From Nitratiruptor sp. SB155-2 (GTDB taxonomy: Bacteria; Campylobacterota; Campylobacteria; Campylobacterales; Nitratiruptoraceae), in the NCBI RefSeq assembly GCF_000010325.1, contig NC_009662.1, positions 124,001 through 188,000 of the forward strand: a stretch of DNA of 64,000 bases, read 5' to 3'. Each line of letters begins with the position of its first letter. The stretch's first letter is position 1. Shown piece after piece: positions 45,870-54,220 of the stretch. Below the pieces are notes generated by a model. That model saw only the letters and a program-made list of their open reading frames with translations. It was not told the DNA's origin and made no database searches. A program made the translations under genes and the position numbers.

Positions 45870-46835
45870 CTATTTTTTGAGATCGAATGACTGCAAGATA
45901 AAAAAGGATGGTTTTTTTTCCCCATCTGCTTCAATGACACCCCAATGTTTTTCTGCTTCACCAAAGTAACCTGTATGGGTTGGAACGTCCACAAGATTGA
46001 ACCAGCCAAATCCTAAAAAGTGTTGCATTGTTGGAAAAATATGACGCCATTTTCTTAAAACATCACTTTGTAGCTTGCTATCATGATAACTTGATATTGC
46101 CAGATAGGCCAAAAGGGTTGGTTTGTGATATTTTTGGTATAAAAAGCTGGCAAAGGCTTTGATCCGTTGAGGTGTTAGCAAAATCTCTTTTTTGCTATTT
46201 CGTGTCAGTGCTCGCATCTCTTGAAAAGCGATGAAATCTGCCACTTTTGCACTAAAGTGTAAAGAGTTTTCAAAAGTGTTCCAGTTTTGTAGGTCTTTGA
46301 TTGTTTTATAGTCACCGAAATCTCCAACACATGGCCCTACAAGAGCATCTTTGACATGTTGCTTTATTTTGATGATGGAAATGGTGTTTAATAGATCAAA
46401 ATCTGTATTGTTGCTCATTCCGTTTTCGTTGTATTCTGGATTGAGGACAACAATTTTTTTCCCTTTGATTTTTTGAAGGTAGCGAATAAAACGCTGGAGA
46501 GTATAAAGGTATCGTTTTTGATGTTTTTTCACATAGTCGGGACTGATTAAATCTCCAAAATAGTAAAAGATAAAAAGTGGCACATACCCTTTTTTTATCA
46601 TTTTTGTAACCGTTTTTGCCGGATACCAATCCTCTTGCCAATCGTGAGTAATCCAAAGCGTAACACTATTGACATTTGGCATCTGCTTTTGTAAAAAAGT
46701 GCTCACTTCTTTTGGATGTTTGCAAGAGGCTTTATAAGCAATTGTATTTTTTTTATAACATACTTCGAACTCTCCTACGCTTATAATCGATGCGTAAGCC
46801 ATCAATGAACTTATCAAGAGTAAAACGAGTTTCAT
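45870..46835 (-). CDS. Exported glycosidase-like protein of the polysaccharide locus
   Basis: A 321-residue protein with a Sec signal peptide (about 1-15). The alternation of strands and helices suggests a TIM barrel: SVTLWITHD, VPLFIFYYFGD, KKIVVLNPEYNENG (a Glu placed like a glycosidase acid/base), FIAFQEM, TLLAYLAISSYHD, FLGFGWFNL and a closing HWGVIEADGEKKPSFF typical of glycoside-hydrolase-like barrels. No exact family is recognised. It is the last gene of the exopolysaccharide cluster, overlapping the HupE-like gene by four bases. Polymer trimming during secretion is inferred, as for the hydrolase domains in Pel and PNAG systems. Confidence 0.55.
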   Translation of the reverse strand: MKLVLLLISSLMAYASIISVGEFEVCYKKNTIAYKASCKHPKEVSTFLQKQMPNVNSVTLWITHDWQEDWYPAKTVTKMIKKGYVPLFIFYYFGDLISPDYVKKHQKRYLYTLQRFIRYLQKIKGKKIVVLNPEYNENGMSNNTDFDLLNTISIIKIKQHVKDALVGPCVGDFGDYKTIKDLQNWNTFENSLHFSAKVADFIAFQEMRALTRNSKKEILLTPQRIKAFASFLYQKYHKPTLLAYLAISSYHDSKLQSDVLRKWRHIFPTMQHFLGFGWFNLVDVPTHTGYFGEAEKHWGVIEADGEKKPSFFILQSFDLKK

Positions 46836-47797
46836 AGACTATCTCCCAGCGAACGTTGTACGATCCAGTAACACGCTATGATCATAGCACTCAATGAAAT
46901 AAAACGAAATAGGACTTTGTGTGATCGAATCAACCACAGGAAAGGTAATAGGGCCAAAATGACAAGGAATTGACCGATTTCGATGCCAATATTAAAACTC
47001 GCTACACTCATTATAAAATTTTTCATACTCAGATGAAGGTCTTGCATAGCGCCTGCAAAACCAAAACCGTGGATCAAGCCAAATCCAAATGCCAGCAATC
47101 CCTCTCGTTGCACAAGAGGATATAAATTGTTGAGTGCCGTTAAGAGGATGGTTATGGCGATAAGGACTTCTATAAGACGAGGAGGTGGAGTGAGAATATG
47201 CAAAGCGTTCAGGAATAGCGTGATTGAATGGGCGATACTAAAAAGAGTGGCAATGGCAAAAATTTTCAGGAAAGCTTTGAAGAAGGAGCGTTCTTTGAAA
47301 ATGATAGGGATGATCAACAAGAGTAGAAAAAGAAGATGATCGGTCCCTTGAAAAATATGACGGATCCCCTCTTTCAAAAAGGTTGCAAAATGGGTCTGCG
47401 GAGTAAATGTTTGAATAGTATATGTTCTCTTTTTTGGTGAAAAGATAAGCAGATCGATTTTGTTATGGTCAGTGATTTTGCACACACCCTGTTGTGTAGG
47501 ATCTTGATCAAAAAAGAGATCGAAAGTAATTTTGCGCTTATGGAGTGGTTTACAAAGGAGTTTATAGTAGGCATTGATGACCACTTCGTTATGAATCTCT
47601 ACTTTTTGAGGGATCAGGGTACATCCTTGAATGTGCAAATGGTTTGCAACGGCACTGTGGGTTTTGTCAATATTGTGGATATTGAAAATGACAAAGCGTA
47701 GATGTGCTCTGTTTTGATCAAAATCGAGCCATATTTTCGTGATATTGAGCGGATGGGCCAAGAGCCACATAGGAAGAAGAAGCAGTAGTACTCTCAT
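46832..47797 (-). CDS. HupE/UreJ-family membrane protein
   Basis: A 321-residue protein with a signal peptide (about 1-15), a ~120-residue extracytoplasmic beta-rich domain, and six or so C-terminal transmembrane helices. The segment HIFQGTDHLLFLLLLI with the later IAHSITLFL and GLIHGFGFAGA is the HupE/UreJ_2 signature, whose His/Asp residues suggest divalent-metal handling. It overlaps both neighbours by four bases, so it is a true member of the polysaccharide operon. Its role there is unknown; metal supply for the deacetylase or lyase is speculative. Confidence 0.8.
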   Translation of the reverse strand: MRVLLLLLPMWLLAHPLNITKIWLDFDQNRAHLRFVIFNIHNIDKTHSAVANHLHIQGCTLIPQKVEIHNEVVINAYYKLLCKPLHKRKITFDLFFDQDPTQQGVCKITDHNKIDLLIFSPKKRTYTIQTFTPQTHFATFLKEGIRHIFQGTDHLLFLLLLIIPIIFKERSFFKAFLKIFAIATLFSIAHSITLFLNALHILTPPPRLIEVLIAITILLTALNNLYPLVQREGLLAFGFGLIHGFGFAGAMQDLHLSMKNFIMSVASFNIGIEIGQFLVILALLPFLWLIRSHKVLFRFISLSAMIIACYWIVQRSLGDSL

Positions 47798-49611
47798 TGG
47801 TAATCAAAGATAATATTGAGTGTTGATTTTGGCATCAGTTTAGAAACCTCAATATCCATATATTTTTCTTTTTTGTTGTTGGAGACTGTTTTGGTTCGAA
47901 TACCTATAATTTCAGCTGTCGGATGGGAAAGGAGAGTGATATTGGGATAGTAGATACGAAAGCGAAAATGGTGAACTTGTTTATCATTTTTATTAGTGAT
48001 TTGAACAAAGATCTTATTGACCGAGTAGTTTGTTGTGATTTGAATGTTTTTTAGCTCTTTTGCAGTGAGGGCAATCTCTTTTCCCATTAGCGGAGTAATA
48101 TCTGGGTGTTGATTGAGATAATCAAAATATTTTGAAAGTATCTCAATATTGCTGCCGTAAGTCAGCAGATGGGTATGTACACTGAGTGTATAGAGAATAT
48201 TCAATCTTGTTAAAAACTCCGTCTCTTTGATAATTTGTTCTAAAATTTTCTCTTTGTTCCAGTCAAGATTGATAATGTATTCATAATCATCCGTTCCATG
48301 TCGGGGAAGAGTAATGAGGCCTGGATACTCCTGTTGTGGATAGATGTATGTTTTGTGTTTTTCCATCGTATAAATATATCCAGAATTTATAAGAATCTTG
48401 GTCATATTGTCGTCGATCTCTTCTCTAGGAGGCCTGAAACCGACCACTTTGGTATTCGTGATTTTTTCTAATAGCAGTTTTGATCCCAAAATCTCTCGCT
48501 CCATATTTTTGAGCGGTGTGCCTATGATTTTTGTATGGGAATAGCTGTGCGAACCTATTTCAAGATAGGGGTTTTGTGCCGCATCGGCTGTGATTTTGGG
48601 ATATTTCTCAGCAAGATATCCGACACAAAAGGCGGTGACATGAATCTTTTTTTGATTGGCAAGTTGAGAAAAGTGTTCAAGATTTTGGTATTGGTATTCT
48701 GTATCTTCTGAAATAAAGACAACTTTTTGCTTGTCAAGATATGGATAAGGAGTGACTGTTACAGGTTCTTTCAAAAAATGCAAAGCGTTTTTGACAAAAT
48801 AGGAAAACATGTTGAAACTATTATCAGTAAGCGTATAGGAAGGAAAAGAGAAATAGATCCATGTTCCTTTTTTGTAAGTGCCGTGCCACTCGACTCCTGC
48901 ATCAAAAAAATCGAGCTGTTTTCCTTCCAAAACTGGAGTGGAGTTTGCATTCCAATTGGACATAACGGCGTCGGGAATCTGATTGGAATGAAAGAGAGGG
49001 ACATTATCATATAAAATATAATCGAAGGTTTTTGCTTTTTGGAAATCACCAGCTACCGGACTAAGGAGTTTTGGCGTGATAAACAGATCTGTTTTATGCT
49101 TCACTTCCATCAAAGCTCGAAGGCCGGTAATAGTATGTATGAGATGATCCCCTTGATATTTACCATCTTGAAAATAGCCAAAATGGTAGTTAAAAAGAAG
49201 TCTTCCCCCTTGTTCCAAAAAGGATAGAAGCTCTTTTTTCGTTTTGGAAGCGAGGTTGATAGTATCAAGAGCAATGAGTACATCTCCTCGATGTAAAGAC
49301 GGGATTTTGGTTTCATTGATTACTTGATAAGAGATGCCTGCATCTGTGAGGTATTTTTGGACGAGTTTCATTCTCTCTATATAGGTTTGACTATCGAATC
49401 CTCGTCTATTTAAAAAATCGATCGTTTTGTCGGATATTAAAAAATAGACTTTTGCATTTTTGGGTAGAGTGGAGAGATACCGATTGAATAGATGTGAATA
49501 GTTTGGAACGAGCGAATGAAAGAGTACAGCGATAAAAAAAAGAAAAAGAGCAACAGCAAAAATCAGATCGAGAGGATATCTATTCGAAAAAGATATATGT
49601 GCTTTGTTCAT
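47794..49611 (-). CDS. Membrane-anchored polysaccharide deacetylase with N-terminal extension
   Basis: A 605-residue protein anchored by one N-terminal helix (about 15-35), so the catalytic part is periplasmic. Residues ~45-270 form an alpha/beta domain resembling glutamine-amidotransferase-like folds. A NodB/CE4 domain (about 305-480) follows with SEDTEY, the metal motif GSHSYSHT (HxxxH) and GFRPPREE. A beta-rich C-terminal domain ends the protein. The first Asp of motif 1 is present but the usual DD is D-T. It would remove acetyl groups from the polymer, like PgaB. It overlaps both neighbours. Confidence 0.82.
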   Translation of the reverse strand: MNKAHISFSNRYPLDLIFAVALFLFFIAVLFHSLVPNYSHLFNRYLSTLPKNAKVYFLISDKTIDFLNRRGFDSQTYIERMKLVQKYLTDAGISYQVINETKIPSLHRGDVLIALDTINLASKTKKELLSFLEQGGRLLFNYHFGYFQDGKYQGDHLIHTITGLRALMEVKHKTDLFITPKLLSPVAGDFQKAKTFDYILYDNVPLFHSNQIPDAVMSNWNANSTPVLEGKQLDFFDAGVEWHGTYKKGTWIYFSFPSYTLTDNSFNMFSYFVKNALHFLKEPVTVTPYPYLDKQKVVFISEDTEYQYQNLEHFSQLANQKKIHVTAFCVGYLAEKYPKITADAAQNPYLEIGSHSYSHTKIIGTPLKNMEREILGSKLLLEKITNTKVVGFRPPREEIDDNMTKILINSGYIYTMEKHKTYIYPQQEYPGLITLPRHGTDDYEYIINLDWNKEKILEQIIKETEFLTRLNILYTLSVHTHLLTYGSNIEILSKYFDYLNQHPDITPLMGKEIALTAKELKNIQITTNYSVNKIFVQITNKNDKQVHHFRFRIYYPNITLLSHPTAEIIGIRTKTVSNNKKEKYMDIEVSKLMPKSTLNIIFDYQ

Positions 49612-49762
49612 TATTCAATACCTCATCGTATGTCAGTCTCTTTTGTGCCAAATTGCGTTTTTTCTCTCTAGCTTTATATAGAAAGTAGGCGATGATACCA
49701 AATGATATCGTAATAATACTGATGATGAGGATAAGCATCGACAAAAAACCGACAAGATTCAT
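49580..49762 (-). CDS. Small single-helix protein, PgaD-like by position
   Basis: A 60-residue protein with one transmembrane helix (about 2-26) and a positively charged tail (YKAREKKRNLAQKR). The ATG at 49762 overlaps the glycosyltransferase stop by four bases and has AAGGGG upstream. The longer frame to 49792 is not needed. In PNAG systems a small membrane protein, PgaD, follows and activates the synthase PgaC. Position and size match, but sequence does not prove homology. Its 3' end overlaps the deacetylase start by 32 bases. Confidence 0.65.
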   Translation of the reverse strand: MNLVGFLSMLILIISIITISFGIIAYFLYKAREKKRNLAQKRLTYDEVLNNEQSTYIFFE

Positions 49763-51075
49763 AAATGCCCCTTTCTTTCCAATTTGCCCCAACTCATTTG
49801 AATACCCATAAACTCTTCTATACTAGCAAATATTTTAGCCAAATTGATCGTTTCGATAAAAAAGATACGATAATAGACCGCATAAAAGACAAGTCCAAGT
49901 TTTTCTCCTGTTAGGAGTATACAGTAGAGCGCTCCTGCAACGTCTAGTATGGTAAAAATACTCCACCAGTAAAAAATAAAAATACTCATACCAGAAGTGA
50001 CTGCCCAGTAAAGTACGAAAATATTGACCCATATATCGGCAAAAGGCCAGAAGAGAGATTCGAACAGCATATACCACATGACCATGCTTGCGGTGGTGTT
50101 TTCTTTGAAATTCCATAAAAGATTGCGGTGTTTTCGAATAGCCTGTAAAATTCCCCTTGTCCATCGGTAGCGCTGTTTGATGAGATCCAAAAGATTTTCC
50201 GGTGCTTCTGTGTATGCTACGGCTTCAGGCTCAAAATCGATCTTATAGCCTTTTGCTATTAGTTTCAAGGTTACATCGCAATCTTCAGCAAAAGTGTCAT
50301 GATCATACAGTCCCACATTATATAGAGCATTTTTTCGAAACATTCCGACGGGTCCCGGGATGATATTGACAGCTTTTAAAAAAGCCTGGCCGTTACGAAC
50401 CATATTGAGTCCTTCAATATACTCAAGCGCTTGCAGTTTGGTGATAAGATTGACTTGATTACTTACATATACACTCCCCGCGACAGCTGCGATATCAGGA
50501 TCTTCAAAATGACGTGCTAAAAGGAGTATGGCGTTTTGCGATATTTTTGAATCTGCATCCATAACAAATATAAGCTCGCCGGTTGAGCGCTCTATTCCAT
50601 AATTGATCGCTTTGGATTTTCCTTCATTTTTTTTACGAAATACCCGAATCTCTTTGCAAAATTCATTGTGTTCAAACTGTTTTGCTTTAAAATAGGTCTC
50701 GTCACTGCTGCCATCATCCACAACTATTATCTCCAAATTGGGATAGTTTTGTGTCAACAAAGAGGAGATGGAAGTGGCGATTGTTTTTGCTTCGTTATAG
50801 GCAGGCACGATAACACTGACCTTAGGATACCGCTGTTTTGGATCGATTTGATAGGTCTCTTCGGCACTTCTTTGGATTGTACGGAAAATGGAGAAAAAGA
50901 GCAGCAGCATATAGCGAAAAATGACAAGAGAAGTAAATCCAAGAATGATGCCATAGCCGATTTTTATAAACATAGAGTTAAAGAGTATGTAATATTGATA
51001 AAACGAATATAAGATGATGCCCAGTGTAACAATCAAAAAAAGGCTCAATAAAATAATAAATACGGTTTTTACCAT
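49759..51075 (-). CDS. Processive family-2 glycosyltransferase (polysaccharide synthase)
   Basis: A 438-residue inner-membrane synthase. Two N-terminal helices (about 4-25 and 39-64) precede a cytoplasmic GT-A domain. Motifs: VSVIVPAYNE, VVDDGSSD, DAD (173-175), TFAEDCD (261-267) and QRYRW (301-305), the D,D,D,Q-x-x-R-W set of processive beta-glycosyltransferases. Three or so C-terminal helices follow. It resembles PgaC/IcaA and hyaluronan synthases more than BcsA; there is no PilZ domain. The start is the ATG at 51075 after GGGGG. The donor sugar cannot be read from the sequence; UDP-GlcNAc or GDP-mannuronate are candidates. Confidence 0.87.
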   Translation of the reverse strand: MVKTVFIILLSLFLIVTLGIILYSFYQYYILFNSMFIKIGYGIILGFTSLVIFRYMLLLFFSIFRTIQRSAEETYQIDPKQRYPKVSVIVPAYNEAKTIATSISSLLTQNYPNLEIIVVDDGSSDETYFKAKQFEHNEFCKEIRVFRKKNEGKSKAINYGIERSTGELIFVMDADSKISQNAILLLARHFEDPDIAAVAGSVYVSNQVNLITKLQALEYIEGLNMVRNGQAFLKAVNIIPGPVGMFRKNALYNVGLYDHDTFAEDCDVTLKLIAKGYKIDFEPEAVAYTEAPENLLDLIKQRYRWTRGILQAIRKHRNLLWNFKENTTASMVMWYMLFESLFWPFADIWVNIFVLYWAVTSGMSIFIFYWWSIFTILDVAGALYCILLTGEKLGLVFYAVYYRIFFIETINLAKIFASIEEFMGIQMSWGKLERKGHL

Positions 51076-51953
51076 GATACCCCCATCTCTAAACGGCACT
51101 CGATACTTTTGTAGTTACTGCCTTGATTGTTAGATGAAGCGTTACTCCAGTTGCATCGTGCATTCATATTTTTGTAGCGATATTCCAAAAGATAACTGTA
51201 TAAAGAGTTTTTTTCCCAAAAACTGTATCCTTTGGCAATTTCTATGCGTATTTGAGATTGTTTAGGCAGTTGCACATAGGAGCGCAGCGCCAAAAGAGTG
51301 CTGTCTGTTTTTTGGGGAGAGTAGTAGCACTTGTTTGGCGTAGTGTTGAACTGATACCATCCATTCATATCCAGAACAAAAAGAATATTTTTGTATTTTC
51401 TAGCATAATACTCCCAATCGAACTGCGGTGTAAAAGCGCTGTTTTTTTTCATCTTTTCATAAGCTAGCGAATACCATAAACCTCTAAAAGGCGAAAGTTG
51501 GAGATAGTGTGATAGCGCAATACGGTTATTCATCTCTTTTGCCGAACATTTTGTCTGTTTTGAATAAATAAGATTTTTTCTTTGCAAAGAGAGAGTGAAA
51601 TTATCATATTGGTACTCAAAATCAAATCCAATACTTTTTTCCTTTTGATCATATAAGAGTAAGCCTTTGATGTTGTTGTACCATAGTCTTAATCCACCAT
51701 AGGAAGTTTCGAGTTCCTTGTTGAGATATGCCTGGCTGAATATTGTCCATAATCTTTCTTTTTTTAGTATAAGCGTACTGGTTGTAAAATGGGTGCCTTG
51801 ATTGTCATTGAGCATATAAAAACGATATTGCAATGCATTGTTTTTTGGTATTTTGTTATCTGCTTGCCGCTTCTGTTTGTCCTGTTGAAGAAGTATGGAA
51901 ACTTTCTTTGCTTTTTGCAGATAGGTTGTATTGAGTACCTCTACCTCTTTCAT
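51069..51953 (-). CDS. Beta-barrel module, probably the C-terminal half of the upstream TPR protein
   Basis: A 294-residue frame of alternating-pattern strands (STLILKKERLWTIF, IGFDFEYQYDNFTLSLQR, RIEIAKGYSFWE, SYLLEYRYKN) ending in EMGVSW, typical of an outer-membrane barrel. It has no signal peptide. The frame is open upstream of its ATG, through ALKKVP-like linker codons, back to the A10 tract at 51994-52003. It is in the -1 frame relative to the TPR gene. One added A, or a -1 slip, would fuse them. The size equals the porin domain of PgaA. Overlaps the glycosyltransferase start by seven bases. Confidence 0.7.
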   Translation of the reverse strand: MKEVEVLNTTYLQKAKKVSILLQQDKQKRQADNKIPKNNALQYRFYMLNDNQGTHFTTSTLILKKERLWTIFSQAYLNKELETSYGGLRLWYNNIKGLLLYDQKEKSIGFDFEYQYDNFTLSLQRKNLIYSKQTKCSAKEMNNRIALSHYLQLSPFRGLWYSLAYEKMKKNSAFTPQFDWEYYARKYKNILFVLDMNGWYQFNTTPNKCYYSPQKTDSTLLALRSYVQLPKQSQIRIEIAKGYSFWEKNSLYSYLLEYRYKNMNARCNWSNASSNNQGSNYKSIECRLEMGVSW

Positions 51954-51976
51954 CGGTACCTTTTTAAGGCCTGGCG

Positions 51977-54220
51977 CTATCTGAGGTTGAGCGTTTTTTT
52001 TTTATAGGTTTGGATAAGTTGATCAAGGTCTGTTTCTCTGTTCTGTAGCTGCTTATTGAGAATATTTAGATTTTGTTTGACAAAAAAGAGAAGCGAAGAG
52101 GGCTCCTTTTGTGGTGTATATGTTCCTTTTTCCCATTTTTCGGCAACGATGAGGCATTGTTTATTTTTGCATCGAAGGGTGAGTGTTTTATATCCTTTAT
52201 CCTCTTTATTGGATGAGGTATACTCTTGAAAAAACCGAATGGTGTAGAGGTTGCCTTTATGGCTTACCAAGCGGGGCTCATAGAGGTGTACCTGTATAAA
52301 CTTAGCCTGTTGGAAAATGTGCCGTTTTTTTGCAAGCCATTGAGAAGAAAAAGAGTGTGGGTCATAAAACGTTTTATATTTTTTTATATCCCTGTTTTCC
52401 CATGCTTTTTTCCATTCTTGGATAAATTGCTTTATGAAATCGGGCACCTCTCGGAAAGATCGCAATAGGCTTTCATACTCTTTTTTTGCCTTTTTCAGTT
52501 TCCCCATTTTTTGTAAATTAAAAGCGTAATGGTAATGAACAAGAGGATCTTTTTTATGAAGAAGATGAAAAAATTCGCCGGCCGCTTTGGCATACTCTTT
52601 GGCATACTCCAAGGCAAAAGCGTATCGCTCTCTTGCGTTGTCATCTTTTGGCATTAAAAAAAGATATGCTTTATAGTAGTCGATGGCATCCTGATAGAGT
52701 CCATTGAAATATGCTCTATCAGCATACACCAACAGTGTCTGTGCTCTGCTTTTTGTTTGATCTAAAATAAGATAACGAGGGTTGATTTTTAAAATTTGGG
52801 CTTTAAGCGCCAAAGCTTTTTGAAAACGGGGCTCTTGCTGTAAAATCTCTTGCAAAACGTTGAGCGCTTCTTGGTTGAACCCAAAATAGAAATAGTTCTT
52901 TGCCAAAAGCAGTTTGGCTTGAGGTGTATTTTTCTTGTTTGCCCAGTACTCCAGCAGACTAAATCCTTTATAAAACTCTTTTTGCTCTAGATAGAGTCTT
53001 GCAAGAAGAGGATAAAGTTCGAGTGCATCGGGGTGTTTTTCTATATATGTTTGCAAAAGCTTTATCGATTTTTGGGGATTTTTCTTGGCATACAGCGTTG
53101 CTAGTTTTCCTACAGAGACGCTATCTTGTTTGGTAGCAAAATTCTTTTGGTACGATGCAAGAAGGGTATCGATATTACCTGTGAGGATATTATACTCTTT
53201 TTGAATAGTTGTATTGTTTGGGTATTGTTTGAGTAGTTTTTTATATATTTTGCGCGCCCTCTCTTTTTGATTGTTTTGTGCGTAGAGTTTTGCCAATAGG
53301 TGATCTCTTTGGAAAGAGGAGGGGGAGTTTTGTAAAAGAGATATCGCTTTTTGAGGCTCTCCTTGCCAGCTATAGACGTTTGCTAACAGTTCTAAAGCTT
53401 TCTGGTCGCTTCGGTATTTTTTGAGATGGATTTGTAAAAGATGGATAGCTTTATCGATTTTTCCGTTATCATAGAGCGTCCAAAAGAGTGGAGAGAGGCT
53501 ATCCCAGGAGGGATGGAGCTGGTATTGTTTTTGCAAATAACTGATACTTTCTTGCAACAGTTTTTGATATGTGGCCCGCTCTTTGGATGTGGCTTCGCCT
53601 CTTTTTTCTAAACTGTCCAAAACTTTTTTATATCCGCTCACATCACCTGTTTTTTCATAAAGCGCAAGGAGTTTTTGTGCATCGATTTTGTCTGTTTGGT
53701 AGAGCCTTTCATAGATTGCAAGTGCTTTTTTGTACTCCTTCATTCCTTCATAAAGATGTGCCAGCAGAAGCTCTTTTTGTGGTGAATTTGGAAGTGTGTT
53801 GAGGAGTTGCAGCGCTTGTTTATAATGATGCGTTGCCACTAAAGCTTTGGCAAGTTTGCGTTTTGCTTGTAATGAAAGCTGTTTTTGCATAAAGGGATAA
53901 ATTTTGATCAAAACATTATTGTCCTCAACATGAGTAACAATGGCTTCATCGCTGCCATATTTTGTATGGAGTTGACGGTATAGCTCTTGTGCCGCAATTT
54001 TTTTAAGATACGATTGTGCTATGCTGTTTTGCTTTATGGATTGAAAGATCTCTTTTGCTTTATGAAGCTTGTCATGTGCAAAATAGTATTTTCCAAGTAA
54101 AATTTTGAGATTTTGATCCTCAGGATGTTTTGTTATTTCGGCCTCTAACGCTTTTGAATCTATAGTGATGGAGGAAGCGAACAGATAGAGCGGCACTATA
54201 ACAAGCAAGAATTTAAGCAC
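51977..54220 (-). CDS. Periplasmic TPR protein with NTF2-like domain, PgaA-like when fused to the barrel
   Basis: A 747-residue protein with a signal peptide (about 1-16, ending LFAS) and around fifteen TPR-like helix pairs (for example LLGKYYFAHDKLHKAKEIF and LLANVYSWQGEPQKAISLL). Near the C-terminus (about 605-700) is an NTF2-like domain (FIQEWKKAWENRDIKKYKTFY to CLIVAEKW). It stops shortly after an A10 tract. Fusion with the next frame would give a ~1060-residue TPR-plus-porin protein like PgaA. TPR domains of such exporters bind the polymer or modifying enzymes in the periplasm. Overlaps the BcsE-like gene by eight bases. Confidence 0.8.
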   Translation of the reverse strand: MLKFLLVIVPLYLFASSITIDSKALEAEITKHPEDQNLKILLGKYYFAHDKLHKAKEIFQSIKQNSIAQSYLKKIAAQELYRQLHTKYGSDEAIVTHVEDNNVLIKIYPFMQKQLSLQAKRKLAKALVATHHYKQALQLLNTLPNSPQKELLLAHLYEGMKEYKKALAIYERLYQTDKIDAQKLLALYEKTGDVSGYKKVLDSLEKRGEATSKERATYQKLLQESISYLQKQYQLHPSWDSLSPLFWTLYDNGKIDKAIHLLQIHLKKYRSDQKALELLANVYSWQGEPQKAISLLQNSPSSFQRDHLLAKLYAQNNQKERARKIYKKLLKQYPNNTTIQKEYNILTGNIDTLLASYQKNFATKQDSVSVGKLATLYAKKNPQKSIKLLQTYIEKHPDALELYPLLARLYLEQKEFYKGFSLLEYWANKKNTPQAKLLLAKNYFYFGFNQEALNVLQEILQQEPRFQKALALKAQILKINPRYLILDQTKSRAQTLLVYADRAYFNGLYQDAIDYYKAYLFLMPKDDNARERYAFALEYAKEYAKAAGEFFHLLHKKDPLVHYHYAFNLQKMGKLKKAKKEYESLLRSFREVPDFIKQFIQEWKKAWENRDIKKYKTFYDPHSFSSQWLAKKRHIFQQAKFIQVHLYEPRLVSHKGNLYTIRFFQEYTSSNKEDKGYKTLTLRCKNKQCLIVAEKWEKGTYTPQKEPSSLLFFVKQNLNILNKQLQNRETDLDQLIQTYKKKTLNLR
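51994..52003. repeat. A10 homopolymer at the TPR/beta-barrel frame junction
   Basis: Ten consecutive T on the plus strand (A in the coding strand) lie between a TAA in the barrel frame just upstream and the TAG of the TPR frame 15 codon-bases downstream. Only a change of frame within this tract joins the two frames. It could vary by replication slippage or be read through by polymerase slippage. Confidence 0.75.

Noticed and set aside
45812-46009. Longer N-terminus for the SNF transporter
   Set aside because: The extension overlaps the coding end of the glycosidase-like gene in another frame and lacks family similarity; a TTG with a good ribosome site at 45811 matches the family start.
49759-51075. 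Cellulose synthase BcsA
   Set aside because: There is no PilZ domain and the protein has too few helices; motif spacing is closer to PgaC-type synthases.
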